Of a stretch of DNA of 7,859 nucleotides, positions 1 through 6,890 are shown in pieces. The translations under genes were made by a program, and so were the position numbers. How positions within the stretch are numbered: the stretch's first letter is position 1; the number at the start of each line of letters is the position of its first letter. Under the pieces are notes generated by a model that worked only from the letters and a program-made list of their open reading frames with translations, was not told the origin of the DNA and did no database searches. The stretch comes from CAWUJT01 sp963922715. GTDB taxonomy: Bacteria; Pseudomonadota; Alphaproteobacteria; Rhodobacterales; Rhodobacteraceae. Location: positions 1-7,859 of the forward strand of contig CAWUJT010000101.1 of assembly GCA_963922715.1 (NCBI GenBank), given 5' to 3'.

Positions 1-10
1 CAACACCCCC

Positions 11-1411
11 CTACCTTAACCGATCTGCCAGCAGAAACTCCGCGGCTTGATCTAGGCGGATGTGCGGGGGGCCTTTGCCGTTTTGCAACGTCAGGGGCGC
101 AGGCAGAAAGCGTTGCACGCCAAAACGCTCCAAGGGCCACTCCGCAGCATGATTTTGACTGACTGCGATCAATTCGTGTGGATCCTCCGGCAGGGGGCCT
201 GGATAGAAAGCGGCTTGCTTTCCCGTATCCACCAAACGGCCACGCACCACGCCAACGTCACCACTGCCATGGACACGCCTCTCCTCGGTCGTGGCCCGCA
301 ATGAGGCGAGAGCTATGGTCTTTGTGCGCGCGCCTGCGAAATCCGCGCGGGCCTTGGCCTTGGCCAGCAGAGCGGTACAAAGCGCGCTGAAAGCGTCATG
401 CTGTTCATGATGCAGGTGATCGGCCTTGGTGGCGGCAAACAGGATTTTATCCACTTTGCGCCCCCCCAGAATGTGCGTCAAAAATCTATTCTGGCCTGGG
501 CGAAAAGCCCCCAGGATTTCGACCATGCTTTGTTGAAGTTCGCCAAAGGCCGCTGGGCCACGGCTCAACGCGCCAAGCACATCAATCAGAACCACCTGAC
601 GGTCGATGCGGGCAAAATGATCCCGAAAGAAGGGGTGCACAACGCGCGCCTTATAGGCTTCAAACCTTCGCGCCATTTCAGACCCAAGGCTGTTGCGCTT
701 CGCACCAGAATTGAGCAGCGGCGCAAAGCTAAGCACAGCGGAGCCCGCTAAATCTCCAGGCAGCAAAAATCGCCCCGGCGTGCAATCGTAGGCCCCGTTT
801 TTCTGTGCGGCAATCAATGCGGCTGTATAGTCTTTGGTCAAAGCTTGGACGGTGGCTTCGTCATACCGCGCCGACACATCACACGCGTTTGCCGCCGCAA
901 GATAATCCTGCGCACCCCATTGTTTGAGACGCGCGAAAGCACGTTCGGACCAAGTTTCGTAGGTTTGATCCAATAACGTCAAATCCAAGAGCCACTCGCC
1001 AGGATAGTCCAAAATATCAAGATGTACCGTGCGCACCCCCCCTAAGCCCGGAAGAAACCCACGGGTGTTGACTTTGAGGGACAGGCGCAGTTCTGAAATC
1101 CCCCGCGTCCCCTCGGGCCAGGTGGGATCTGATCCCGTCAAAGCCGAGAGGTGACCTTCGTATGCAAAGCGCGGCACTGTATCATTGGGCTGAGGCTGAA
1201 GATAGGCCGCAACGATCCTTGGGGAAAATCCCGGCATACGCCCTGGGTCGAGAAGATTGGCCACCAATGAGGTGATAAACACGGTTTTCCCCGTCCGGCT
1301 GAGCCCTGTCACACCCAGGCGGATCACAGGTTCAAAAAATGTCTCGGAGAGGCGATCGACACCGTTTTCGGCGGTCTCGCTGATCAGCTCTGCCAAACGG
1401 TCAATCACCAT
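11..1411 (-). CDS. ycjX: YcjX-like P-loop NTPase (DUF463 family)
   Basis: Encodes 466 residues with the layout of the YcjX/DUF463 family, predicted P-loop nucleotide-binding proteins linked in enterobacteria to stress regulons; the biochemical role is not settled. Visible motifs: Walker A GLSRTGKT at residues 36-43 (lysine 42), a DYPGEW motif at 135-140 resembling the G3/Walker B region of GTPases, a hydrophobic strand VVLIDVLGAL near 273-282, and TKAD at 328-331 resembling the G4 guanine-specificity motif. No signal peptide or membrane segment is evident, so it is probably cytosolic or peripheral. The ATG start is supported by a strong Shine-Dalgarno AAAGGAG eight bases upstream, and the TAG stop lies just inside the left edge. 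In relatives a DUF697/YcjF-type membrane protein gene often follows; here that position lies outside the window. It diverges from truA. Family assignment is confident, nucleotide preference is inferred. Confidence 0.93.
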   Translation of the reverse strand: MVIDRLAELISETAENGVDRLSETFFEPVIRLGVTGLSRTGKTVFITSLVANLLDPGRMPGFSPRIVAAYLQPQPNDTVPRFAYEGHLSALTGSDPTWPEGTRGISELRLSLKVNTRGFLPGLGGVRTVHLDILDYPGEWLLDLTLLDQTYETWSERAFARLKQWGAQDYLAAANACDVSARYDEATVQALTKDYTAALIAAQKNGAYDCTPGRFLLPGDLAGSAVLSFAPLLNSGAKRNSLGSEMARRFEAYKARVVHPFFRDHFARIDRQVVLIDVLGALSRGPAAFGELQQSMVEILGAFRPGQNRFLTHILGGRKVDKILFAATKADHLHHEQHDAFSALCTALLAKAKARADFAGARTKTIALASLRATTEERRVHGSGDVGVVRGRLVDTGKQAAFYPGPLPEDPHELIAVSQNHAAEWPLERFGVQRFLPAPLTLQNGKGPPHIRLDQAAEFLLADRLR

Positions 1412-1419
1412 CCATCACA

Positions 1420-1426
1420 CTCCTTT
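1420..1426 (-). promoter_or_regulatory. Shine-Dalgarno of ycjX
   Basis: On the minus strand this reads AAAGGAG, a near-perfect anti-16S match, separated by eight bases from the ATG at 1411. It decides between that ATG and another ATG four bases further upstream, which is in a different frame and too close to the site. Confidence 0.75.
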
Positions 1427-1508
1427 ATCGTCCAATAAGGATAAGCTGTGTGCCCCCGGATTGCGAGGGGTGCTTGCGCGCCTATGCCATCAAAAGCTAA
1501 GACAAGCC

Positions 1509-2276
1509 ATGCCCAGATATGTGTTGCGTGTAGAATATGATGGTCGTCCGTTTGCCGGCTGGCAACGCCAGGACGGCCCGCTTTCTGTGCAGCAAATCCT
1601 TGAAGAGAGCCTGCGTACCTTAGAGCCGGAGACACCCTCGATTGCCGCCGCAGGCCGGACAGATGCGGGCGTGCATGCCACAGGACAAGTGGCCCATGTC
1701 GATTTGCGCAAAGACTGGCCACCGTTTCGCCTGTCGGAGGCGCTCAACCACCATCTCAAGCCCTATCCTGTGGCGATCACGGCTGCAGCTGTTGTGCCGG
1801 ATGCTTGGCATGCGCGGTTTTCGGCTGTTGAACGGGCATACGTATTTCGGGTGGTGGCCCGGCGCGCCCCTGTAACTGTAGACAAAGGGCTGGTCTGGCA
1901 GGTGACAGGACCGCTCCATCTTAACGCGATGCGTAAAGCTGCCGCCGCATTGATTGGACAGCATGATTTCACCACCTTTCGCGCCTCTATTTGCCAAGCC
2001 AAATCACCTGTAAAAACACTCGCTGAGATCACAATCGACGAACACCCCTATCCCGGTGGCTTTGAGTATCGCTTTTTCCTACGCGCACGCTCTTTTCTGC
2101 ACACACAAGTGCGCTCTGTCGTTGGCACGCTGGAACGTGTCGGCGCAGGGGCGTGGAGCGCCGATGATGTAAAAGTCGCACTGGCTGCGCGGGATCGTGC
2201 CGCTTGTGGTCCTGTGGCCCCGCCGTTTGGCCTTTGCCTTGTCAATGTGCGCTATCCAGACAATCCTTTTGATTGA
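1509..2276 (+). CDS. truA: tRNA pseudouridine(38-40) synthase TruA
   Basis: Encodes 255 residues, the usual length for TruA, which converts uridines 38-40 of the tRNA anticodon stem-loop to pseudouridine. The signature AGRTDAGVHA at residues 48-57 carries the catalytic aspartate (D52). The ERAYVFR segment at 108-114 supplies the conserved active-site tyrosine (Y111), and SFLHTQVRSVVGTL at 195-208 is the second conserved block. The N-terminus RYVLRVEYDG matches the first beta strand of the family. The reading frame stays open upstream to 1257, but that part would overlap the divergent ycjX and has no family homology, so the ATG at 1509 is chosen. A good Shine-Dalgarno is not seen before it (only weak purine stretches), so expression may be modest. 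The 64-base gap to the next gene is compatible with co-transcription. Confidence 0.96.
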   Translation: MPRYVLRVEYDGRPFAGWQRQDGPLSVQQILEESLRTLEPETPSIAAAGRTDAGVHATGQVAHVDLRKDWPPFRLSEALNHHLKPYPVAITAAAVVPDAWHARFSAVERAYVFRVVARRAPVTVDKGLVWQVTGPLHLNAMRKAAAALIGQHDFTTFRASICQAKSPVKTLAEITIDEHPYPGGFEYRFFLRARSFLHTQVRSVVGTLERVGAGAWSADDVKVALAARDRAACGPVAPPFGLCLVNVRYPDNPFD

Positions 2277-2340
2277 AACCGGCGATTTGCCTACAGCATG
2301 CGGATTGGATAACGTTTGTGGAAAACCGTAGGAGCCTCAG

Positions 2341-3504
2341 ATGCCCGTGATCACCAATATCGAAGATCTCAAACGCCTCCATAAAGCGCGCGTGCCAAGG
2401 ATGTTTTACGATTATTGCGAAAGCGGCTCTTGGACCGAGCAGACATTCCGGGAAAACACCTCTGACTTTGCGCAAATCCGTCTGCGCCAGCGGGTGGCGC
2501 GGGATATGACCGGGCGCACCACTCGGTGCAAAATTCTTGGGCAAGATCAGGCGCTGCCGGTAATCTTGGCCCCGGTTGGGCTGACCGGCATGCAAAGCGC
2601 AGATGGTGAGATCAAAGCCGCACGGGCCGCCCAGGCCTTTGGGGTGCCCTTTACGCTGTCTACGATGTCGATCTGCTCCATCGAAGATGTGGCAGAGGCC
2701 ACGGGCCAGCCGTTTTGGTTTCAGGTCTACACATTAAATGATGACGATTTCATGCAACGCCTGTTTGCACGCGCCAAGGACGCCCGATGCTCTGCCCTGG
2801 TGATTACGGTTGATCTGCAGATGCTGGGCCAGCGCCACAAGGATCTGAAGAACGGGCTGTCTGCGCCGCCGAAATTTACGCCCAGCACGCTTTTGAATCT
2901 CGCAACCAAATGGTCTTGGGGCTTGGAAATGCTGGGCACAAAGCGCCGTTTCTTCGGCAACATCGTGGGCCATGCTAAGGGGGTGCGCGATCCCGCCTCT
3001 TTGCACGAATGGACGGCCAAAAGTTTTGATCAATCCCTGGATTGGGCGCGGATCAAGGAGTTGCGCAACCGATGGGATGGCCCCGTGGTGATCAAGGGGA
3101 TTTTGGATGTTGCGGATGCGAAAGACGCGTTGAATGTCGGGGCGGATGCGATTGTTGTGTCAAATCACGGCGGGCGGCAACTGGATGGCGCGTTAAGCGC
3201 GATCCGGGTTTTGCCCGAGATTATAGAGGCCGTTGGCAACAAGATCGAGGTGCATTTCGACAGCGGCATTCGCTCTGGCCAGGATGTGCTGAAGGCCGTA
3301 GCGCTTGGCGCACAAGCCACAATGATTGGCCGCGCTTACATTCATGGGCTTGGTGCAATGGGTGAAAAAGGCGTGACCACGGCCTTGGAGATTATCCAGA
3401 AAGAATTGGATACAACCATGGGCCTGTGTGGCGAAACCGATGTGAACGCGCTCGGACGTCATAATCTTCTTGTGCCAGAAGATTTTAGTGGACGCTGGCA
3501 GTAA
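2341..3504 (+). CDS. lldD: FMN-dependent alpha-hydroxy-acid dehydrogenase, L-lactate dehydrogenase (LldD) type
   Basis: Encodes 387 residues, close to the length of E. coli LldD. This family oxidises L-2-hydroxy acids (typically L-lactate to pyruvate) with FMN, passing electrons to the quinone pool or to oxygen. Visible family residues: the N-terminal FYDYCESGS (22-30); APVGLTGMQ (77-85) around the flavin; FWFQVY (125-130, Y130); TVD (156-158); the lysine of VVIKGIL (K252), which contacts FMN N1/O2; the active-site SNHGGRQLDGA (274-284) with catalytic H276 and substrate-binding R279; and DSGIRSG (307-313) plus IGRAY (329-333), which bind FMN phosphate. The start has AGGAG six bases upstream. 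No lactate permease or regulator gene is next to it in this window, so the physiological substrate (lactate, glycolate or another 2-hydroxy acid) is an inference. The family call is firm; lactate specificity is likely but unproven. Confidence 0.9.
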   Translation: MPVITNIEDLKRLHKARVPRMFYDYCESGSWTEQTFRENTSDFAQIRLRQRVARDMTGRTTRCKILGQDQALPVILAPVGLTGMQSADGEIKAARAAQAFGVPFTLSTMSICSIEDVAEATGQPFWFQVYTLNDDDFMQRLFARAKDARCSALVITVDLQMLGQRHKDLKNGLSAPPKFTPSTLLNLATKWSWGLEMLGTKRRFFGNIVGHAKGVRDPASLHEWTAKSFDQSLDWARIKELRNRWDGPVVIKGILDVADAKDALNVGADAIVVSNHGGRQLDGALSAIRVLPEIIEAVGNKIEVHFDSGIRSGQDVLKAVALGAQATMIGRAYIHGLGAMGEKGVTTALEIIQKELDTTMGLCGETDVNALGRHNLLVPEDFSGRWQ

Positions 3505-3511
3505 CACATTA

Positions 3512-3539
3512 TGTCACAGAAAGTCACGGCTGGGTGACA
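3512..3539. repeat. GTCAC/GTGAC inverted repeat between lldD and the hydrolase-OsmC gene
   Basis: TGTCAC at 3512-3517 and GTCAC at 3523-3527 are both complementary to GTGACA at 3534-3539, so either of two alternative short hairpins could form just behind the lldD stop. No U-tract follows, so it is a poor intrinsic terminator. It could be an operator for the downstream gene or chance; the sequence alone does not decide. Confidence 0.3.
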
Positions 3540-3590
3540 ACAGCTGTATCATTTTGTAGGTTAGGGCAATATGCGCATAGACCAATCTCA

Positions 3591-3596
3591 AAGGAG
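3591..3596 (+). promoter_or_regulatory. Shine-Dalgarno of the hydrolase-OsmC gene
   Basis: AAGGAG lies eight bases before the ATG at 3605. It fixes this start against an alternative frame that begins at 3534 and overlaps the same region. Confidence 0.7.
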
Positions 3597-3604
3597 ACAT
3601 CGTC

Positions 3605-4828
3605 ATGCCCATCGAACGCTTTACTTTTCCCGGTCACACTGGTGCGCAACTGGCCGCGCGCCTTGATTTACCCAATGGTCCGCATCTGGCAACAGCCCTT
3701 TTTGCCCATTGTTTTACGTGCTCTAAAGACATTTGGGCGGCCCGGCGCATCGCAGGGCGGCTCGCGGCTATGGGCATTGCGGTGTTGCGCTTTGACTTCA
3801 CGGGATTGGGGCATTCTGAAGGGGAGTTTGCCAATACCTCTTTCACCTCAAATGTAGAGGATCTTGTTCTCGCGGCACAATATTTGGCCGCGCGCGACAT
3901 GGTGCCAAGCCTATTGATTGGCCATTCCCTAGGCGGTGCGGCCGTCTTGAAAGCCGCGGGCGAGATCGCAAGTGTCAAAGCCGTTGTGACCATAGGGGCC
4001 CCCTTTGATCCAGAGCATGTGACCCATAACTTTGCCGATGCGCTTGAGCGCATTGAAGCCGATGGTGAAGGGGAGGTTACACTTGGCGGGCGCGTTCTCA
4101 AAATTGGGCGGGGCTTTGTGGAAGATGTATCTGCAACAAACCTAACAGCGGCCATAAAGGGCCTAAACCGTGCCCTTTTGGTGATGCACGCCCCGCGCGA
4201 CAGTGTGGTGGGCATTGAAAATGCATCACAGATCTTTCTCGCCGCGAAGCATCCCAAAAGCTTTGTGACGCTGGATGATGCCGATCACCTGATCACGCGG
4301 TCCGAAGACGCGGAATATGCCGCTGGTGTGATCGCGGCTTGGGTTGCGAAATACGTACCTCTTTCCCCCCCTGCCCCGCCTGTGGGCGTGCCTGAGGATG
4401 TCACCCGCGTGGTCGAGGCTGACCCAAACGGGTTTCTACAAGATATCACCGCTGGGGCAATCCACCATGTCCTAGGCGATGAGCCCGAGACTTATGGCGG
4501 CACCAACCGCGGTTTTACACCCTATCAATTTGTCGCCGCCGGGCTTGGCGCCTGCACCTCTATGACCGTGCGCATGTATGCGCGACGCAAGAATTGGCCA
4601 CTTGCCCATATCAGTGTCGATGTGCGCCACGACCGGGTCCATGCCCAAGATGCCGGCGAAGGCACAGAACGCATCGACCGGTTCCAGCGCGAAATCACGC
4701 TGGTGGGGGATTTGACAGAGGCGCAGCGTTTGCGGTTGATGGAAATTGCAGACAAATGTCCTGTTCATAAGACCTTGGAAACCGGCGCGCAGATTGAGAC
4801 AATGCTGGTTGATCAAGCGGGTGCATAA
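3605..4828 (+). CDS. bifunctional alpha/beta hydrolase / OsmC family protein
   Basis: Encodes 407 residues formed by two domains. Residues 1 to about 255 are an alpha/beta hydrolase: RFDFTGLGHSEG (62-73) is a typical loop, GHSLGG (106-111) is the nucleophile elbow with S108, and D199 (APRDSV) and H228 (DADHLI) complete a plausible catalytic triad. A proline-rich linker (VPLSPPAPPVGVP, 251-263) leads to an OsmC-type domain at about 270-405, with FTPYQFVAAGLGACTSM (304-320, C317) and DKCPVHKTLE (383-392, C385), the two cysteines that reduce organic hydroperoxides in OsmC/Ohr proteins. This fusion is a recognised family in proteobacteria, but the hydrolase substrate is unknown. The start has AAGGAG eight bases upstream. 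No signal peptide is seen, so it is probably cytosolic. Its end overlaps the convergent DUF6314-like gene by 16 bases. A role in lipid-peroxide or ester detoxification is inference. Confidence 0.93.
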   Translation: MPIERFTFPGHTGAQLAARLDLPNGPHLATALFAHCFTCSKDIWAARRIAGRLAAMGIAVLRFDFTGLGHSEGEFANTSFTSNVEDLVLAAQYLAARDMVPSLLIGHSLGGAAVLKAAGEIASVKAVVTIGAPFDPEHVTHNFADALERIEADGEGEVTLGGRVLKIGRGFVEDVSATNLTAAIKGLNRALLVMHAPRDSVVGIENASQIFLAAKHPKSFVTLDDADHLITRSEDAEYAAGVIAAWVAKYVPLSPPAPPVGVPEDVTRVVEADPNGFLQDITAGAIHHVLGDEPETYGGTNRGFTPYQFVAAGLGACTSMTVRMYARRKNWPLAHISVDVRHDRVHAQDAGEGTERIDRFQREITLVGDLTEAQRLRLMEIADKCPVHKTLETGAQIETMLVDQAGA

Positions 4829-5214
4829 GCACTCTGGAGCAGATAGTTTTTCCGTGGACCGCTGACATAGCTCTCGATCGACCAAAACGGCCATGATTGA
4901 AAATCCATGGTGATGCGATAGAGATCCGGCGGACAAACATGAACAGCTTCCGGCCCGATCTGATGGTATAATCGTTCATCTGCAAACAGTAGCGCAATGC
5001 CATCTGTGTTCTCTTGCAGATAATAAAGGCGTGTCGCTGAAAAGCTGCCCGATGGGTGATGTAAAGTCCCCCTTTCCGGCCATTTCAGCAAAGCCCCTTG
5101 CCAACTGGGGGTAACCTCACCCTCAAAACGCGCTTTCTGGCCTGATGTGTGATCGGTGATCTCACGGTCGATACGCCAGGGCCGGTCAAACTCAAGCAGT
5201 TGAGGAAGCTTCAT
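4813..5214 (-). CDS. DUF6314-like protein of unknown function
   Basis: Encodes 133 residues from the ATG at 5214, or 138 from an in-frame GTG at 5229. The sequence resembles what I recall of the DUF6314 family: an N-terminal WRIDREITD, then ARFEGEV, the central SATRLYYLQE and a C-terminal VHVCPPDLYRITMDF...WP.W..ESYVSGPRKNY segment. The alternating strand-like pattern and length suggest a small beta-barrel, lipocalin-like fold, but this is inference and no catalytic residue can be named. No signal peptide or membrane segment is seen, so it is probably cytosolic. Neither candidate start has a convincing Shine-Dalgarno; ATG is preferred because MKLPQLLEF fits the expected N-terminus just before the WRI motif. 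The last 16 bases overlap the end of the convergent hydrolase-OsmC gene, and the gene diverges from purB. No function is known to me. Confidence 0.8.
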   Translation of the reverse strand: MKLPQLLEFDRPWRIDREITDHTSGQKARFEGEVTPSWQGALLKWPERGTLHHPSGSFSATRLYYLQENTDGIALLFADERLYHQIGPEAVHVCPPDLYRITMDFQSWPFWSIESYVSGPRKNYLLQSAYAPA

Positions 5215-5216
5215 AT

Positions 5217-5245
5217 ATCGTCTACTCACGTCTTATGATCGTCTA
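5217..5245. repeat. direct repeat ATCGTCTA, 21-base period, between the DUF6314-like gene and purB
   Basis: ATCGTCTA occurs at 5217-5224 and again at 5238-5245. The similarity continues loosely (CTCACG and TTGTCACG follow). The copies start 21 bases apart, about two helical turns, in the divergent upstream region, so they could be paired sites for one DNA-binding protein. Eight-base identity is weak evidence, and the first copy lies immediately before or inside the start of the DUF6314-like gene. Confidence 0.3.
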
Positions 5246-5308
5246 TTGTCACGCTTTGCCATCGCTTCTAAGACAAAGCATCAGCCGATAAAATTGGAAA
5301 GCTCTGCC

Positions 5309-6613
5309 ATGATCCCGCGTTATTCCCGCCCCGAAATGTCAGTCCTTTGGTCGCCGGAGACAAAATTTCGCATTTGGTATGAGATTGAAGCCCATGCTTG
5401 TGATGCTATGGCCGCGATTGGGGTCATCCCACAAGAAAATGCCCAGGCAGTCTGGAAAGCCAAAGATGTGCCTTTTGATATTGCGCGCATAAATGAAATT
5501 GAGGCGGAAACAAAACACGATGTCATTGCTTTCTTGACCCATTTGGCCGAGATCATCGGTCAAGATTCTGCGCGGTTTGTGCATCAGGGCATGACATCCT
5601 CTGATGTGCTCGACACCACATTCAATATCCAACTGACACGGGCCGCCGACATTCTTATCGCCGATTTGGAGGCTTTGCTTGAGACGCTCAAACGACGCGC
5701 GTTTGAACACAAAAACACCCTGCGCATTGGCCGCAGCCATGGCATCCATGCCGAGCCCACGACGATGGGCCTCACCTTCGCGCGGTTTTACGCTGAGATG
5801 GCGCGTAACCTTCAACGCCTGCACCACGCGCGCCAAGAGGTAGCAACCGGCGCCATTTCGGGCGCTGTGGGCACGTTTGCAAATATCGACCCGCAGGTTG
5901 AAGCGCACGTTTGTGCCCAGATGGGGCTTACGCCGGAACCCATTTCCACCCAAGTAATCCCGCGTGATAGACATGCGGCGTTTTTCGCATGTCTCGGACT
6001 TATCGCCAGTTCCATCGAAAATATCGCCACAGAAATCCGGCATATGCAGCGCACCGAAGTGCTAGAGGCTGAGGAGTATTTTTCCAAGGGGCAGAAGGGC
6101 TCTTCCGCGATGCCGCACAAACGTAACCCTGTGTTAACCGAAAACCTGACAGGCCTTGCGCGGCTGGTGCGGTCAATGGTGATCCCGGCGATGGAGAACG
6201 TGACGCTCTGGCACGAACGCGACATCTCCCACAGTGCTGTTGAGCGCAATATCGGGCCAGACGCCACTGTGACGCTGGACTTTGCACTGGCACGCCTGAC
6301 TGGGGTGGTTGATAAACTTATCGTCTATCCCGACGCCATGATGGCCAACCTCAACCGATACCGCGGCTTGATTATGAGCCAGCGGGTGCTTTTGGCACTA
6401 ACCCAAGCTGGGATCAGTCGTGAGCGGGCTTACACGCTTGTGCAACGCAATGCCATGCGGGTTTGGGAAGACGGCAAAGACTTCCAGTCAGAGCTTTTGG
6501 CCGATCCAGACGTGAGGGCCGTCTTATCAGAAGATGACATCAGCGAAAAATTTGATCTCAGCTATCACACAAAGCATGTCGATACGATTTTTGCCCGTGT
6601 CTTTGGACCATGA
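5309..6613 (+). CDS. purB: adenylosuccinate lyase PurB
   Basis: Encodes 434 residues, the length of the shorter Bacillus-type PurB class. It catalyses two fumarate-releasing steps: SAICAR to AICAR in purine synthesis, and adenylosuccinate to AMP. Residues seen: the N-terminal IPRYSRPEM typical of the family, KHDV (69-72, H70), TSSDVLDT (96-103), GRSHGIHAEP (141-150) with the catalytic H144, and the fumarase/aspartase superfamily signature SSAMPHKRNP (265-274) on the flexible catalytic loop. The active enzyme is normally a homotetramer in the cytosol. The frame is open upstream to a TTG at 5246, but those 21 residues are unlike PurB; the ATG at 5309 aligns with the family and has GGAAAG seven bases upstream. 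It is followed by a small exported-peptide gene; there is no terminator directly behind its stop, so read-through is possible. Confidence 0.97.
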   Translation: MIPRYSRPEMSVLWSPETKFRIWYEIEAHACDAMAAIGVIPQENAQAVWKAKDVPFDIARINEIEAETKHDVIAFLTHLAEIIGQDSARFVHQGMTSSDVLDTTFNIQLTRAADILIADLEALLETLKRRAFEHKNTLRIGRSHGIHAEPTTMGLTFARFYAEMARNLQRLHHARQEVATGAISGAVGTFANIDPQVEAHVCAQMGLTPEPISTQVIPRDRHAAFFACLGLIASSIENIATEIRHMQRTEVLEAEEYFSKGQKGSSAMPHKRNPVLTENLTGLARLVRSMVIPAMENVTLWHERDISHSAVERNIGPDATVTLDFALARLTGVVDKLIVYPDAMMANLNRYRGLIMSQRVLLALTQAGISRERAYTLVQRNAMRVWEDGKDFQSELLADPDVRAVLSEDDISEKFDLSYHTKHVDTIFARVFGP

Positions 6614-6673
6614 CTTTTTAGGTGCGTTACTGAAAATAAGCACGTTGAGTTTTGGATTTTATAAGCTAACATG

Positions 6674-6689
6674 TGTCCAAAAGGGGACA
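6674..6689 (+). promoter_or_regulatory. small hairpin covering the Shine-Dalgarno of the exported-peptide gene
   Basis: TGTCC at 6674-6678 is complementary to GGACA at 6685-6689, with a six-base loop AAAAGG. The right arm overlaps the Shine-Dalgarno AGGGGA (6682-6687). If formed in the mRNA it would partly hide the ribosome binding site. A five-base-pair stem is weak and could be chance. Confidence 0.3.
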
Positions 6690-6693
6690 TAAA

Positions 6694-6861
6694 GTGACGA
6701 GAATTTTTATGACGGTGACGGCTTTTTCACTTAGTGTTGCAGTACCAAGCATTTCTTATGCATGTGCTACTCATGCGCATCATGAAACATCGACATGTAG
6801 CAAAGGACAAGTCTGGGACAGCAATATTCGATCCTGCGTGGATGATACCGCGACAGGCTGA
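6694..6861 (+). CDS. small exported Cys/His-rich peptide, unknown function
   Basis: Encodes 55 residues from a GTG start with AAGGGGA about seven bases upstream; an upstream in-frame GTG at 6673 lacks any ribosome binding site. Residues 1-23 look like a Sec signal peptide: R3, a hydrophobic core (about 4-18) and S-Y-A at 21-23 as a plausible signal peptidase I site. The mature part of about 32 residues holds three cysteines (C24, C35, C48), histidines 27, 29 and 30, and a CSKGQVWDSNIRSC segment (35-48). The spacing C-x2-G-x2-WD-x5-C is reminiscent of short disulfide motifs in secreted proteins. C24 right after the cleavage site is not in a proper lipobox. It lies 80 bases behind purB and before a strong terminator, so it may ride on the purB transcript. 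From memory, comparable short secreted proteins sit next to purB in related Rhodobacteraceae, sometimes labelled as lyase by mistake; I cannot verify this. Metal binding is only a guess from the His/Cys content. Confidence 0.7.
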   Translation: MTRIFMTVTAFSLSVAVPSISYACATHAHHETSTCSKGQVWDSNIRSCVDDTATG

Positions 6862-6890
6862 CGCAGATTAAAACTTAAAAACAATGAAAG

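Noticed and set aside
398..751. A 117-residue plus-strand frame inside ycjX
   Set aside because: Antisense to a confident P-loop protein, without any family motif.
1257..1508. An 84-residue N-terminal extension of TruA in the same frame
   Set aside because: It would overlap the divergent ycjX gene, has no TruA homology, and the family N-terminus begins at the ATG at 1509.
3523..3538. Terminator behind lldD
   Set aside because: The GTCAC/GTGAC stem is short and there is no T-run after it.
3634..4257. A 207-residue frame on the minus strand opposite the hydrolase domain
   Set aside because: Low-complexity Ser/Arg/Ala-rich composition typical of a shadow frame, and fully covered by a well-supported gene.
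5246..5308. A 21-residue N-terminal extension of PurB from TTG
   Set aside because: The PurB family starts at MIPRYSRPEM; the extension lacks a ribosome binding site and homology.
5339..6043. A 234-residue frame on the minus strand opposite purB
   Set aside because: It lies entirely within purB with no ribosome binding site or recognisable motif; long antisense frames are common opposite GC-biased codons.
6645..6665. Possible sigma-70 promoter TTGAGT...TATAAG before the small peptide gene
   Set aside because: The spacer is only nine bases, far below the usual 16-18, and no other -35 box fits the TATAAG at a proper distance.
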